Source: Saprospiraceae bacterium
GTDB taxonomy: Bacteria > Bacteroidota > Bacteroidia > Chitinophagales > Saprospiraceae
NCBI GenBank assembly: GCA_016714445.1
Contig: JADJNF010000002.1
Span: forward strand, 1 to 64,000
Length of the DNA stretch: 64,000 bases
Direction of reading: 5' to 3'
Below the pieces are notes generated by a model that was not told the origin of the DNA, made no database searches, and saw nothing but the letters and a program-made list of their open reading frames with translations. Position 1 is the first letter of the stretch; each line of letters starts with the position of its first letter. Both the position numbers and the translations under genes were made by a program. Of the stretch, positions 39,179 through 49,358 are shown in pieces.

Positions 39179-39736
39179 GTGTCATTCAATTTTGAACATA
39201 TCATCACTAAATGCAAAAACCAGGAGCCGGAAGCCCAGAAATTGCTCTATGAAATGTACAAGGACCAAATGTACGCTATATGCATGAGATATATTAAATC
39301 ATCTCAGGATGCTGAAGATATATTTATAGATGCTTTTTACAAAATTCTTACAAAAATAGATCACTTCAAAGGTGAAGGAAGTTTTGAAGGATGGATGAGA
39401 AGAATAATGGTGAATGAATCTCTCATGTTTTTACGCAAAAAGACCAATCTGCACATGACGGTAGAAATTCCTGCCACGGATATTGCCGATAACTCGGATG
39501 TAAATGAAGATGAATTCAGTTACGACGAAATTATGGGCATACTGGATGAATTGCCTGCAGGTTACAGAACCGTTTTTAATCTGTACGTCTTTGAAGATTT
39601 TAAACATAGAGAAATAGCTGAAATGCTCGGTATCAGTATCAATACTTCCAAATCTCAGCTCATTCTGGCCAAAAAACGAGTCCTTGAATTACTTAAAAAA
39701 AAAGAAAATTTGATTTCTAAAATATACAGATCATGA
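39179..39736 (+). CDS. ECF-type RNA polymerase sigma factor
   Basis: A 185-residue sigma factor starting at GTG 39179. Region 2 has KLLYEMYKDQMYAICMRYIKSSQDAEDIFIDAFYKIL and EGWMRRIMVNESLMFLR. Region 4 has LPAGYRTVFNLYVFEDFKHREIAEMLGISINTSKSQL. It is close in type to the sigma factor at 25426. It overlaps the following small membrane protein gene by ATGA. The regulon is unknown. Confidence 0.9.
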   Translation: MSFNFEHIITKCKNQEPEAQKLLYEMYKDQMYAICMRYIKSSQDAEDIFIDAFYKILTKIDHFKGEGSFEGWMRRIMVNESLMFLRKKTNLHMTVEIPATDIADNSDVNEDEFSYDEIMGILDELPAGYRTVFNLYVFEDFKHREIAEMLGISINTSKSQLILAKKRVLELLKKKENLISKIYRS

Positions 39737-40092
39737 CTTCAAAAAATAATCATTCGCTACATCAACAAGCATTACGACATAAAGTGGCACCCCGTGAAAG
39801 TGCGTGGCTGAAACTGGATTCAAAACTGGAAAAATCTAGAAACAGAAAAAGTGTATCTTTGTACAGACTGGTTTCCATAGCAGCGGTTATGGTAGCGGTA
39901 TTATCAATGATTACTGTTTTTAGCATCAACGACAGCCATAATCCACAAATGACTGCACAAAACAATACTTTCGCAGAAATTTTTGACATGGAAGAATTAA
40001 AAACTTCCGGTGATGCGGGAATATATGAAATTGATAAGCTCAGGTCCCTGAAGTCAGCGTATACCCGATTAGGCACCAAACAAAATCTGTAA
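39733..40092 (+). CDS. Small membrane protein, probable anti-sigma factor
   Basis: A 119-residue protein with a cytosolic N-terminus (about 45 residues, APRESAWLKLDSKLEKS), one membrane helix (RLVSIAAVMVAVLSMITVFSI) and a short periplasmic tail. It overlaps the sigma-factor gene (ATGA). Size and layout match the small single-pass partners of Bacteroidota ECF sigma factors, and the SAWLKLDSKL segment parallels SWDRLDAML in the partner at 25970. The anti-sigma role is inferred. Confidence 0.65.
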   Translation: MTSKNNHSLHQQALRHKVAPRESAWLKLDSKLEKSRNRKSVSLYRLVSIAAVMVAVLSMITVFSINDSHNPQMTAQNNTFAEIFDMEELKTSGDAGIYEIDKLRSLKSAYTRLGTKQNL

Positions 40093-40096
40093 AAAT

Positions 40097-41266
40097 TTAT
40101 ACTGAAAACTCATTTGCTAAACTATCCATCATTTTCAGGCATTTGTCCAACTGATCTATATCAATAAACTCGTTGGCCCGATGTGCCTGAGCAATATCAC
40201 CTGGACCACATATGACAGTTTTAAAACCTTCATTGGCAAACTGGCCTGCTTCTGCGGCATATGCTACTGTAGAAAGTTCAGTTTGTCCTGATATTTTTTT
40301 TATGAGCGGGATAATATCAGATGTTTCGTCGGTTCCGAGTGGAGGCACAGGTGGATGATGTTGTTCAGTCACTATGCGAGTATCAGCAAAACGAAGTTTG
40401 AGATTATCTTCCATTTTTTTGCAATACATTTCAAAATCGCGGATAATGGTCAGAATGTCATCCTGGGGAATGACTCTCACATCCCAGTAAAAAGTGCATT
40501 TATCTGCAATCACGTTGGGAGCGATACCACCATTAATCATACCTACATGGAGAGACGTGTGTGGCGGATTAAATCTTTCATCAAGTCGTCCGTCTGCTAT
40601 CAATTGATCCATTTTGTCTTCCAGCCAGGATATCAGTCTTGCCGCTAAATGAATGGCACTTACTTCCTGTCGTATGCGGCTGCTGTGTCCGGCAGACCCG
40701 TATACAGTAGTTTCCAACACACAGATGCCCTTTTGTCCGATGACAGGTTTCATCATCGATGGTTCGCCAATGATGGCAAATTCAGGTTTTAGTTTGTAAT
40801 GATTGCTGATGGCCGCTGCAAGTTCCGGACCTGCCAGACAGCCTATTTCTTCATCATAAGAAAAGGCAAAATAAACAGGCTTCTTTAATCCGGCGTTTTT
40901 AAACATATCCACCGATGCCAGACAACATGCCAGAAACCCCTTCATGTCGCATGAACCCCTGCCATACAGTTTACTGTCTTTTTCTATGAGTATAAAAGGT
41001 TCGGTATGCCAATCCTGTCCTTCTACTGGCACTACGTCGGTATGACCGGAAAGTATCAATCCTCCCTCTGCAGATGGGCCTATCCTGCAAAAAAGAGACG
41101 TTTTATTTAATTCTTTATTGGGAACCAAATGATATTCGATATCTCTTTCATTCAGAAAACGAATGATATAATCCATGATGGGTAGATTGGACTGCCCGCC
41201 AAGTACGTCATACGAGACCAGATCTTTCAGTATTTGAATACAATGAAGAAGTGAAGGTGATTGCAT
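40097..41266 (-). CDS. argE: Acetylornithine deacetylase (M20 family)
   Basis: A 389-residue M20 metallohydrolase. The metal-binding H and D are in LSGHTDVVPVEGQDW, the catalytic region in YGRGSCDMKGFLAC, FSYDEEIGCLAGPEL supplies the Glu pair, and CGPGDIAQAHRANEFI supplies the C-terminal His. VIGEPSMMKPVIGQKG and the dimerisation domain are typical of ArgE, which converts N-acetylornithine to ornithine for arginine synthesis. Related M20 enzymes with other acyl substrates cannot be excluded. No other arginine genes are adjacent. Confidence 0.85.
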   Translation of the reverse strand: MQSPSLLHCIQILKDLVSYDVLGGQSNLPIMDYIIRFLNERDIEYHLVPNKELNKTSLFCRIGPSAEGGLILSGHTDVVPVEGQDWHTEPFILIEKDSKLYGRGSCDMKGFLACCLASVDMFKNAGLKKPVYFAFSYDEEIGCLAGPELAAAISNHYKLKPEFAIIGEPSMMKPVIGQKGICVLETTVYGSAGHSSRIRQEVSAIHLAARLISWLEDKMDQLIADGRLDERFNPPHTSLHVGMINGGIAPNVIADKCTFYWDVRVIPQDDILTIIRDFEMYCKKMEDNLKLRFADTRIVTEQHHPPVPPLGTDETSDIIPLIKKISGQTELSTVAYAAEAGQFANEGFKTVICGPGDIAQAHRANEFIDIDQLDKCLKMMDSLANEFSV

Positions 41267-41381
41267 CTAAAAAATTTTACGGCACAAAGAACATGGTTTT
41301 TAATGGAAAACAAAAGGATTTTTCAAAATGTCCATCAGGTATATTCAAAACTCAGTCTTTTGCCTGAAGACTGCAAACTTT

Positions 41382-44234
41382 TTATAGCACCAAAATTTTT
41401 TCCTTCATAATACTTCCATCTGAAAGTGTGATATACATAAAATATACCGCTGACTGAAGAAAATCTATGTGAAGCGCATTTTTTGACCACTTATCATCCG
41501 GTATTTCCACTTCTTTACCTACTACATCAAATATTCTGGGTTTTGAGAGTAAATCGGCTTCTTCTGACACAACAATCTGTAAGGATTGGTTCTTTTGCAC
41601 CGGGTTGGGTAATATCTGCAAATCGACTGAATTGCCCTGTCTTACTGCTGCGATATTTGAAGCAACAGATGAACCGTCATGGTGTATAGCCAGTATTTTA
41701 TAATAGTTCATTCCATTTAATGGAAATACGTCTGCATAATTGAAAAATATTTCGTCGGCTCTTAGCTGATATATTGAATCCAAAATATTAAAACGGATTC
41801 CATCCGGACTTCGCAGTATATCGTACCTCAGAATGTCTGTGGGAAGATACGATTCCCACTCCAGGATATTTTCTTTATTTTTGGCAAAAGCTTTCAGACT
41901 GGACACCACCAATGGCAGTGGATTGGGATTGAACGCATCTATCCGAAAATTATCAATCAGTACGCCATCCACATTATAGCCTCCGTTAAATATTCCGGAG
42001 ATACCGGCTACAAATCTGAAAATAACAGAAGGGCTTCCGGCCAGAAAACTAAGATCCAATGATTTATTGGCATAGTAAGTATTGAGTGTCCAGCCCGTAG
42101 TATCAGAAAAAATCTGGGGCGCTATTTTGCAACCCGCTCCAGCCCCCGCATTATAAAAACCAGGGGAAGAACCCAATCTTGTCCACGAATTGCCATTATT
42201 GACAGAATATTGCATCTGAACTGCAAATGGGGCATTACAATAAGCCACTTCCATACCCAAATCAAAGTATAAAGTATAATTCTGAAACCCTGAAAAGTCA
42301 AAAACGGGCGTATATAAAGCGCTTTTGGAGGTTACCTGAGGGATGTCGCTGTTCAGTTTTGATTTCCATGCTTTGCCTTGGGTCTGCAAAACGTATCCTG
42401 AGTTGCCGTATTCCCACACATTTACTGTGCCTTCTATTGCTTCAGATGAAAATAAAGCTGCTCCTGATTCAAAATCACCTCCTTCAGACAAAGAAAAAGG
42501 AGCCGACTTTGCAGGTAGAATGGTGATACCGGCAGTCATATTTTTTGTGTGGACACCATTGACCATCAAGGAAATATTGTATTGACCAGGAGAAGTGTAC
42601 GTGACCGTAGGATTTTTCAGCGTACTGGTCTGTCCGTTTCCAAAATTCCAAAACCAGGAAACACCGTTAAGTGATTTATCAAAAAATGAAAAACTACTTC
42701 CAGCCCACCCTACTGATCTGTTTACTGAAAAATCCGCACAACCCTGTGATGTAGGCCCAATGTTTAATATGCGGGTAGCCGCACTTAATCCACTCCCAGA
42801 ACAATTGTTGTACACATAAATATCATACTTTTTACAAATGCCGTAGCCGGGTGGACTTATGATAACGGATGCTGAAGATGTATTAAAATCAACTATAAAA
42901 TTTGACGTCCCGACTTCCTTTACTTTAACGGTATACCATTGTTGTGGAGTGGCAGACCAGGAAACGGTAAAGTTCTGATTGGTTATGCTGGTTACGATTA
43001 CATTGTCTATTTTTGCACAAGTCGCAGGAATACAGGCATTCAGACAAGATGGTCCCTGGCTGGCTATCTGGCCGCTTATCGTAGATTTTGACGGAGACGA
43101 CCAGGTAGTATTATTGACATTTATGGATGGCGCTAAGATAAAATTTGAATTGCTGGCATCATGAACACCACTGAATGAGTGGCCAATCTCATGAGATACC
43201 GTTATTTTCATCATGGCAGCAGTACTTGTCCAATCTTCAAAAACAGCTCGTGCCCTTGATTGACAAAATAAATTCTGGGCCTGGAAAGCTACTCCTACTG
43301 TAGAGTTATCCATATCTCTGTTGGTCCAGAAATGTGCGGCATGAAATGGATGATAAAAACCATTTTGGTCAATCCATGCTGAAAATTCAGACAATAATGT
43401 ACCAGCATTGGTCTGTAATGACAGTGGGTCACAGGTTTGACAGGTGGATACCGTTAGCTCACTTATTTCAAAATTTATTCCATCATTAAAATTTGTATTT
43501 CCATTGTACTCAAAATTACTCTGAACATTATTCATCACGGCGACTACATGATCTATGACGGCATCTACGCCCGGATGAGCCGGATCTGTATACATAGAAT
43601 AATCAGCAAGCATGGCCAGTTTAACTTTATAACAAGCTCCGATCAGCAACATATCAGCTTCAGGTTTTTCAGATTTTTTTTGTAGATCCGGCCTGAAACA
43701 ATGGTAAACATCATGCCCTGCTTTGACAGCTTTTGGATGGTACACTATAAACTGATCCGATCTGCTGTCGGGTATAAAATATTTTAATGGTTCTATGTAG
43801 AGTTCCTTTCCTTCGTCATTAATCAGCCCATACATAAAATTTTCGCTGACAGTAAGTCTCACAAAACCATCTCTGCCATCCGTAAATACGCCTTTATAAG
43901 TTTTTGTATGTATTGGTTTTCTGTACTTTTGTTTTCCATCCTGAGACAAAACATATACACCAGCATCCTGAGCCAGAATATGAACCGGTTCCAATAGAAA
44001 TGAATAATTTTTTCCATCAATCTCCAAATTCACTTCATCAGATACCGATCGTGAACCATTCACATACTGGCTAAACGATTGAATTTCAAAGGAGAAAGCC
44101 TTATATTCGTTAAATACCTTATCCAACTCAGTACTTTTATCCTGGTGAATTGGTGAAGATTTGAACATCATATCCTGACTGACCGAAGTCTTCAGAAATA
44201 TTAATATTATAGCAATGGATAAAAAGATACGCAT
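41382..44234 (-). CDS. Secreted reprolysin-like metalloprotease with FN3, PKD and T9SS sorting domain
   Basis: A 950-residue protein with a signal peptide (MRIFLSIAIILIFLKTSVSQ), a propeptide-like region, and a metzincin zinc site HEIGHSFSGVHD near residue 350. An FN3-like domain follows (VTSITNQNFTVSWSATPQQWY), then a PKD domain (WFWNFGNGQTSTLKNPTVTYTSPGQY), a jelly-roll-like region (about 580-760), and a C-terminal sorting domain (LQILPNPVQKNQSLQIVV ... YFMYITLSDGSIMKEKILVL). It is exported by the type IX system and probably degrades extracellular protein. The frame is intact. Confidence 0.88.
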   Translation of the reverse strand: MRIFLSIAIILIFLKTSVSQDMMFKSSPIHQDKSTELDKVFNEYKAFSFEIQSFSQYVNGSRSVSDEVNLEIDGKNYSFLLEPVHILAQDAGVYVLSQDGKQKYRKPIHTKTYKGVFTDGRDGFVRLTVSENFMYGLINDEGKELYIEPLKYFIPDSRSDQFIVYHPKAVKAGHDVYHCFRPDLQKKSEKPEADMLLIGACYKVKLAMLADYSMYTDPAHPGVDAVIDHVVAVMNNVQSNFEYNGNTNFNDGINFEISELTVSTCQTCDPLSLQTNAGTLLSEFSAWIDQNGFYHPFHAAHFWTNRDMDNSTVGVAFQAQNLFCQSRARAVFEDWTSTAAMMKITVSHEIGHSFSGVHDASNSNFILAPSINVNNTTWSSPSKSTISGQIASQGPSCLNACIPATCAKIDNVIVTSITNQNFTVSWSATPQQWYTVKVKEVGTSNFIVDFNTSSASVIISPPGYGICKKYDIYVYNNCSGSGLSAATRILNIGPTSQGCADFSVNRSVGWAGSSFSFFDKSLNGVSWFWNFGNGQTSTLKNPTVTYTSPGQYNISLMVNGVHTKNMTAGITILPAKSAPFSLSEGGDFESGAALFSSEAIEGTVNVWEYGNSGYVLQTQGKAWKSKLNSDIPQVTSKSALYTPVFDFSGFQNYTLYFDLGMEVAYCNAPFAVQMQYSVNNGNSWTRLGSSPGFYNAGAGAGCKIAPQIFSDTTGWTLNTYYANKSLDLSFLAGSPSVIFRFVAGISGIFNGGYNVDGVLIDNFRIDAFNPNPLPLVVSSLKAFAKNKENILEWESYLPTDILRYDILRSPDGIRFNILDSIYQLRADEIFFNYADVFPLNGMNYYKILAIHHDGSSVASNIAAVRQGNSVDLQILPNPVQKNQSLQIVVSEEADLLSKPRIFDVVGKEVEIPDDKWSKNALHIDFLQSAVYFMYITLSDGSIMKEKILVL

Positions 44235-44390
44235 AGCGTCGATTTAAGAGTATTTTAATGTCAAAAGATGAAGTACTGACAAGACTCTAAAATCATTCCT
44301 GATTAAAAAAAGGCAGATTGGTTATATTTTCAGCAAATATATAGCATTTTATACATATACAATAAATATTATATAATAAAATTATTTATG

Positions 44391-45026
44391 TCACACTGTC
44401 TTCAACCGATGGGATAAGTAAGATACGAGCATATCTTTTCCCATTTCATAAGACTTATTGTTATTGATAATGAGATCTACTTTATTGAAAAAAGGAAAAA
44501 TATAGGACTCAAATGATGGCAGGACGTGATGCTCATACCGATACAATACATCTTCCAGCGGATAATTGCGCTCTACCCTATCCCGCTTGATTCTTCGTAT
44601 GATCTTTTGTGTATCGGATGCATGAATCAATATTTTCAGGTCCAGGAGATTAAACAATTTGGGATCATAAAATACAAAAAGCCCTTCAACAACAATAATT
44701 GGGGCAGGATCCAGATGAATCGTGACCGGATCTTTATGTTCATTGTTAAAAGTATATTCTGGTCGTTCGACAGGAATGTTGTTGGTAAGTTTGACCAGAT
44801 CAAAATAAAACTCGTCCATCTCAATAGATTCCGGCAAATCGAAGTTTTTAATCCCGTTTTCATCTTCTTTCTGAAACTCCCTGGGTTTGTAATAATCATC
44901 CTGAGAAAGAAAACAAATCTGCTCTTTTGTAAAATGCTCTTTGATATCTCTGATAAAGGATGTTTTACCTGAACCACTACCTCCTGATATACCTATTATG
45001 AAAGAATTTGAATTTTTTAAGCTCAT
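44391..45026 (-). CDS. udk: Uridine kinase
   Basis: About 211 residues from the ATG at 45026 (MSLKNSNSFIIGISGGSGSGKT). It has the P-loop GGSGSGKTSF, the nucleoside-binding LSQDDYYKP, the lid region RRIKRDRVERNY, and IIVVEGLFVFYDPKL. The enzyme phosphorylates uridine and cytidine in salvage. The upstream ATG at 45098 would overlap the divergent promoter region. The gene is divergent from the nucleoside transporter gene, which supports a salvage role. Confidence 0.92.
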   Translation of the reverse strand: MSLKNSNSFIIGISGGSGSGKTSFIRDIKEHFTKEQICFLSQDDYYKPREFQKEDENGIKNFDLPESIEMDEFYFDLVKLTNNIPVERPEYTFNNEHKDPVTIHLDPAPIIVVEGLFVFYDPKLFNLLDLKILIHASDTQKIIRRIKRDRVERNYPLEDVLYRYEHHVLPSFESYIFPFFNKVDLIINNNKSYEMGKDMLVSYLSHRLKTV

Positions 45027-45112
45027 AAAAGTTGTTATTGGAATAAAAATTCTATTTTTCGGACAAATTAACAAACTTAGATTGACAAAATAAAACAAAT
45101 AAATTTTTAATA

Positions 45113-46408
45113 ATGGATTTAATCATCAATATAGGCAGAGGGCTGTTGGGAATGACGGTGTTGATTGCTATTGGATACTTGTTCAGCAGCAACAGAAAAG
45201 CGATCAACTGGAAGACGGTGGGAATAGGTCTTGGCGCCCAATTGGTACTCGCTCTTGGCGTGCTCAAAGTTCCTTTTATAAAATCTATTTTTGAATTTAT
45301 TGGTGGCATTTTTGTACTTATTCTTGATTTTACCAAAGCCGGAAGTTCCTTTTTACTTGGTGGTATGATGAATGTAGAAAGTTTTGGTTTTATTTTTCTA
45401 TTTCAGGTACTTCCCACAATTGTTTTCTTTTCAGCTTTGACTTCACTTCTATTTTATCTGGGTATAATACAGATCGTAGTGAAGAGTTTTGCAAAAGTAT
45501 TCACAAAATTATTGCATATTTCGGGTGCAGAGAGTCTTTCGGTAACTGGCAATATCTTTTTAGGGCAGACCGAAGCCCCACTGATGATCAAAGCATACCT
45601 GGAAAAAATGAACCGGTCAGAAATGCTTTTGGTGATGATAGGTGGTATGGCGACAGTAGCGGGTGCAGTGATGGCGGCATACATCAGCTTTTTAGGTGGC
45701 GAAGATCCGGTTTTGAGGCTCGAATTTGCAAAACATCTGCTCGCGGCATCCGTTATGGCAGCACCTGGCGCTATCGTTATCTCCAAAATACTCTATCCAC
45801 AAACTGAAGCCATCAATACTGAAGTGAGTGTTTCTTATGAAAATATAGGAACCAATATACTGGATGCTATAGCCAATGGGACAACAGAAGGCTTAAAATT
45901 AGCAGCCAACGTTGCCGCCATGCTTTTAGTTTTTATTGCTTTTATAGCCATGATCAATCACGGTCTTGGGAAAATCGGCGAATATACTTACCTCAATGAC
46001 TTAATAGCCGACAATACTATGTACGAAAAGCTATCTATTGAGACCATACTCGGTATGATCTTTTCGCCTATTATGTGGCTCATTGGAGTGGCAAGTGATG
46101 ATATCATGACGATGGGACAGCTTTTAGGCATAAAATTAGCTTCAAGTGAATTTGTAGCGTATGCTCAACTAGCCGAACTTAAAAACCCAGCTAATGCTGT
46201 ACATTTAATACACCAGAAGTCCGTCATCATGGCCACTTATATGCTCTGCGGATTTGCCAATTTTGCCAGTATCGGCATACAGATAGGAGGCATCGGATCA
46301 CTTGCCCCCGGACAAAGAAAGACCCTTTCAGAATTTGGAATGAAAGCATTGCTTGGCGGAACGATTGCATCTCTATTTTCTGCTACCATTATTGGGGCAT
46401 TGATGTAA
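45113..46408 (+). CDS. nupC: NupC-type concentrative nucleoside transporter
   Basis: A 431-residue membrane protein of the CNT family: an N-terminal helix set, then the conserved gate/core FGFIFLFQVLPTIVFFSALTSLLFYLG, NIFLGQTEAPLMIKAYL (QTEAP nucleoside/cation site), MATVAGAVMAAYI, ASVMAAPGAIVISK and CGFANFASIGIQIGGI. It takes up nucleosides with a cation. It is divergent from udk 87 bp away. Confidence 0.92.
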   Translation: MDLIINIGRGLLGMTVLIAIGYLFSSNRKAINWKTVGIGLGAQLVLALGVLKVPFIKSIFEFIGGIFVLILDFTKAGSSFLLGGMMNVESFGFIFLFQVLPTIVFFSALTSLLFYLGIIQIVVKSFAKVFTKLLHISGAESLSVTGNIFLGQTEAPLMIKAYLEKMNRSEMLLVMIGGMATVAGAVMAAYISFLGGEDPVLRLEFAKHLLAASVMAAPGAIVISKILYPQTEAINTEVSVSYENIGTNILDAIANGTTEGLKLAANVAAMLLVFIAFIAMINHGLGKIGEYTYLNDLIADNTMYEKLSIETILGMIFSPIMWLIGVASDDIMTMGQLLGIKLASSEFVAYAQLAELKNPANAVHLIHQKSVIMATYMLCGFANFASIGIQIGGIGSLAPGQRKTLSEFGMKALLGGTIASLFSATIIGALM

Positions 46409-46480
46409 AATATTGTTGACTTTAGTAAACAACAGACCATTAAAATAATTACACAGATTCTGCTGTACCTGATACTAGGA

Positions 46481-47215
46481 ATGAGTTTTTCATCGTGCAA
46501 TACGTTGAAAATATATACTATTCAACCCTATAAAAAAAATGATAAGATAAAAGAAATAGCATTAATGCCAGTGGTTATAGGAAAAATTGACCAACCTATA
46601 TTTCCATTAATAGATGCTGCCATGTTTAATAAAAAAACGAATAAAATTGCTGACACCATAACAGTTGAAGCACAAATGATGATTGACACATTTCGATACG
46701 CTTTGGCACAATATATGACGGAACATTTTGGGATAAAAGTATGGTACGGAAAAGAATTGTCCATGAAAGAAGGTTATGCCAACATTACACATCTTGCGGA
46801 ATCTCTTGATACAAAAAATGAACATTTTCCTTCTTTAATCTTAGCAGAAGGCGATAAGATGCCATTTCAAATAAAAAAAGGTGATGTAGAAGATGGTTTG
46901 GATTCTGAAAAAGCAGAAATGATTGCAAAAGAAGTGTGTTCACATCTCAATGTTGATGCGCTTGCCATAAGTTTTACCCACCTGTCGGTCATAAGTGCGG
47001 GAGGGTTCGGATTAAGTGGCAATGTGGTATTGTTCACTGAAATTATTATGTTTGATAAAAATGGCATCCCTCTATCAAGTGGATATGCACAAGGAAAATA
47101 TTCTACTATTAATGGCAAATATATCTATGAATACAGGAACAAGCTAAAAGAATTTCCTTTCCTTAATGAAATTTTAGTTAAAGATATGGCTGGCATAAAA
47201 TACACTAAAAAATAG
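46481..47215 (+). CDS. Putative lipoprotein of unknown function
   Basis: A 244-residue protein. The only ATG near the start (46481) lies within what looks like a lipoprotein signal: the same frame upstream reads QILLYLILGMSFSSCN, with the lipid-attachment cysteine. The true start is therefore upstream, somewhere in 46409-46450, at a non-ATG codon or past a sequencing error. That frame runs directly from the nupC stop codon at 46406. The mature part has IKEIALMPVVIGKID and LNVDALAISFTHLSVISAGGFGLSGNVVLFTEIIMFD, suggesting a periplasmic lipoprotein with a conserved beta sheet. No family is recognised. Confidence 0.65.
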   Translation: MSFSSCNTLKIYTIQPYKKNDKIKEIALMPVVIGKIDQPIFPLIDAAMFNKKTNKIADTITVEAQMMIDTFRYALAQYMTEHFGIKVWYGKELSMKEGYANITHLAESLDTKNEHFPSLILAEGDKMPFQIKKGDVEDGLDSEKAEMIAKEVCSHLNVDALAISFTHLSVISAGGFGLSGNVVLFTEIIMFDKNGIPLSSGYAQGKYSTINGKYIYEYRNKLKEFPFLNEILVKDMAGIKYTKK

Positions 47216-47260
47216 TCAAAACACACATCACCTACTTATATTACATCTATATTTTCCTGA

Positions 47261-48619
47261 TCAATAAATGTCATTCAGAGCAAATATAGGTTTCCTGTTC
47301 ATCCATTTGCCATCTGTAAAATCAGGAAAAGCCTGTGGCTCGCCTCCCTGAGCTATAGATTGCTCAGATAGACACGTTATTGCTGCCCAACTCGCATGAT
47401 CATACACATCCAGCGGCATCGGATCTTTGCGCTTGAACGCTTCAATAAATGCATTCATCACAAACCAGTCCATACCACCATGACCAGCACCGGATGCATC
47501 ATTTTCATATTTTTTCCATAACGGGTGATCAAACTCCTTCAGGTAAGTATCTGCCGGTTCCCATTTATGGGCAGGACTTTTACCTTCTATATAGATAGAT
47601 TTATTTACGTCCATCCAGATACCATTGGTCCCCTGCACCCTGAAACCCAGAGAATAAGGTCTGGGAAGATTTGTGTCGTGACTCAAGGTGATACTTTCTC
47701 CATTTGCTGTCATGATATTGGTCGTGACGACATCACCCAGCCGGAAGTTTACTTTTGCATTTGGGTGGTCTTTGCCCCCTTTGGGATGGTCCGTGATATA
47801 TTTATTTAATCCACGTGCTTTGGAAGCCATAGAAGTGAGATATTCAAATCTGTTGCCTCTGTTATTGTTTATAATACTCCCTACCGGACCTATACCATGG
47901 GTAGGATATAACTCACCGTTTCTGTGTACTGAATGGGTTGTTCTCCATTTGGCTTCACTGTATCCTTTTTCTCCAAATTCTACCCCGCCACCATAATAAT
48001 TTACCCCGTCATTAAACTTCACTTCTCTCAGATCATGCTGATAACCACCTTCCAGATGAATCATTTCGCCGAACATATCCTTTCGCACCATGTTGAGCAC
48101 CGCCATAACATCTCTCCTGTAACACACATTTTCCATGATCATAAACGGCGTTAAAGTCTGTTCATAAGTCCTTACCATTTGCCAGCATTCATCTATACTC
48201 ATGGCTCCGGCGACCTCACATGCAACTGCCTTTCCTGCTTTCATAGCATCAACTGACATTGGGGTGGGCCATTCCCATGGTGTGCAAATAAATACGGCAT
48301 CTACATCCTTTTGTTCAAGAAGCTTTTTGTATGCATGAGGACCATCTGTGAAAAGTTTAGGAGGTTTTTGTCCTGCATCAGAAACTGCTTTCACCGCTTT
48401 TGCCGTAGTGATCGGGTCTATATCACATATAGCGGTCACTGTAATATCTTTCCTAAGAAGCGCCAGCTCCAGTGTACCCAAGCCTCGGGCACCCACGCCT
48501 ATAAATCCAATCCTCACTTTATCATTAAAAAATCCTGCACCTCTTATACTAAAAACTTCCGATGACAAACCCACTGCGGCAATGGTTGCTGTATTTTTTA
48601 TAAAATTTCTGCGTTGCAT
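47261..48619 (-). CDS. Gfo/Idh/MocA oxidoreductase, probable GH109-type glycosidase, Tat-exported
   Basis: About 452 residues from the ATG at 48619 (MQRRNFIKNTATIAAVGL). The twin-arginine signal is followed by the NAD-binding Rossmann motif RIGFIGVGARGLGT, the Gfo/Idh segment FICTPWEWPTP, and the C-terminal domain with HSVHRNGELYPTHGIGPVG and GAGHGGMDWFV. The last two are characteristic of GH109 alpha-N-acetylgalactosaminidases, which use NAD transiently. It would act in the periplasm on GalNAc-containing glycans. GH109 specificity is inferred from motifs. Confidence 0.83.
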   Translation of the reverse strand: MQRRNFIKNTATIAAVGLSSEVFSIRGAGFFNDKVRIGFIGVGARGLGTLELALLRKDITVTAICDIDPITTAKAVKAVSDAGQKPPKLFTDGPHAYKKLLEQKDVDAVFICTPWEWPTPMSVDAMKAGKAVACEVAGAMSIDECWQMVRTYEQTLTPFMIMENVCYRRDVMAVLNMVRKDMFGEMIHLEGGYQHDLREVKFNDGVNYYGGGVEFGEKGYSEAKWRTTHSVHRNGELYPTHGIGPVGSIINNNRGNRFEYLTSMASKARGLNKYITDHPKGGKDHPNAKVNFRLGDVVTTNIMTANGESITLSHDTNLPRPYSLGFRVQGTNGIWMDVNKSIYIEGKSPAHKWEPADTYLKEFDHPLWKKYENDASGAGHGGMDWFVMNAFIEAFKRKDPMPLDVYDHASWAAITCLSEQSIAQGGEPQAFPDFTDGKWMNRKPIFALNDIY

Positions 48620-48720
48620 ATGTATATCCTTTTTAAATTTTGGCAAATATAATCATTCCTACAAATTTCGAATGACGAATGATGAATTACAAATTGGGCC
48701 GTCTACTCGATTATACACAG

Positions 48721-49305
48721 CTATTCTAATTTGAAGTTGATTTTAATGTTCCCATTTAATTCATTGCATTTTTCAAATGACACTTTATATTTATTCGCCA
48801 AAATTATCATGAGCTTCATTCCCTTATTTACCTCTTCCTCTATTCCGTAACCTAAACTATTTAGAATTTTGTAAGATACAGGAACACAATCACTATGGTA
48901 ACTAAGTTCGACTTCTACTATTCCTGAAATTTCGCTTTCTCTGGCTAATTCAGGGTACCTAAAATATACACTTAGTTGTGTAGGTAAATGTTTTTTGTTT
49001 GTTGCATCATAGCGTTTAATAACTTGATTGTTCTCGAAATATTCATATTCTGTTTCTCTTATGAGGGTATCTCTCCAAATTTTGTCCGTGACTATCCGAT
49101 TTTTTGAATCAAAATAATCAATCTTTTTTAAATTTCCTTCTATTTCATCGTATTGAACATAATCAATTTGATTGTCAGTTTTGCGTATAATATTTTGCTT
49201 GAATTTTAAAGTATCGTAAAAATTTATACTGTCGACCCCGATAAATTGAGCATTTAAATTTATGCTTAGCGCAACTAACATGAAATATGCTAAATAATTT
49301 ATCAT
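48721..49305 (-). CDS. Secreted protein with TonB C-terminal-like domain
   Basis: A 194-residue protein with a signal peptide (MINYLAYFMLVALSINLNAQ), MORN/toxin_YwqK-like short repeats (YDEIEGNLKKIDYFDSKN, TEYEYFENNQVIKRYD), and a C-terminal TonB_C-like domain (VYFRYPELARESEISGIVEVEL ... KINFKLE). There is no membrane anchor beyond the signal, so it is not a classic energy transducer. Function is unknown. It begins the accessory stretch that includes the DRT genes. Confidence 0.7.
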   Translation of the reverse strand: MINYLAYFMLVALSINLNAQFIGVDSINFYDTLKFKQNIIRKTDNQIDYVQYDEIEGNLKKIDYFDSKNRIVTDKIWRDTLIRETEYEYFENNQVIKRYDATNKKHLPTQLSVYFRYPELARESEISGIVEVELSYHSDCVPVSYKILNSLGYGIEEEVNKGMKLMIILANKYKVSFEKCNELNGNIKINFKLE

Positions 49306-49358
49306 GACTTTTTATTCACTAGATGCACTTTTATATTTTAGTGGTGTGTAATGGTCGA

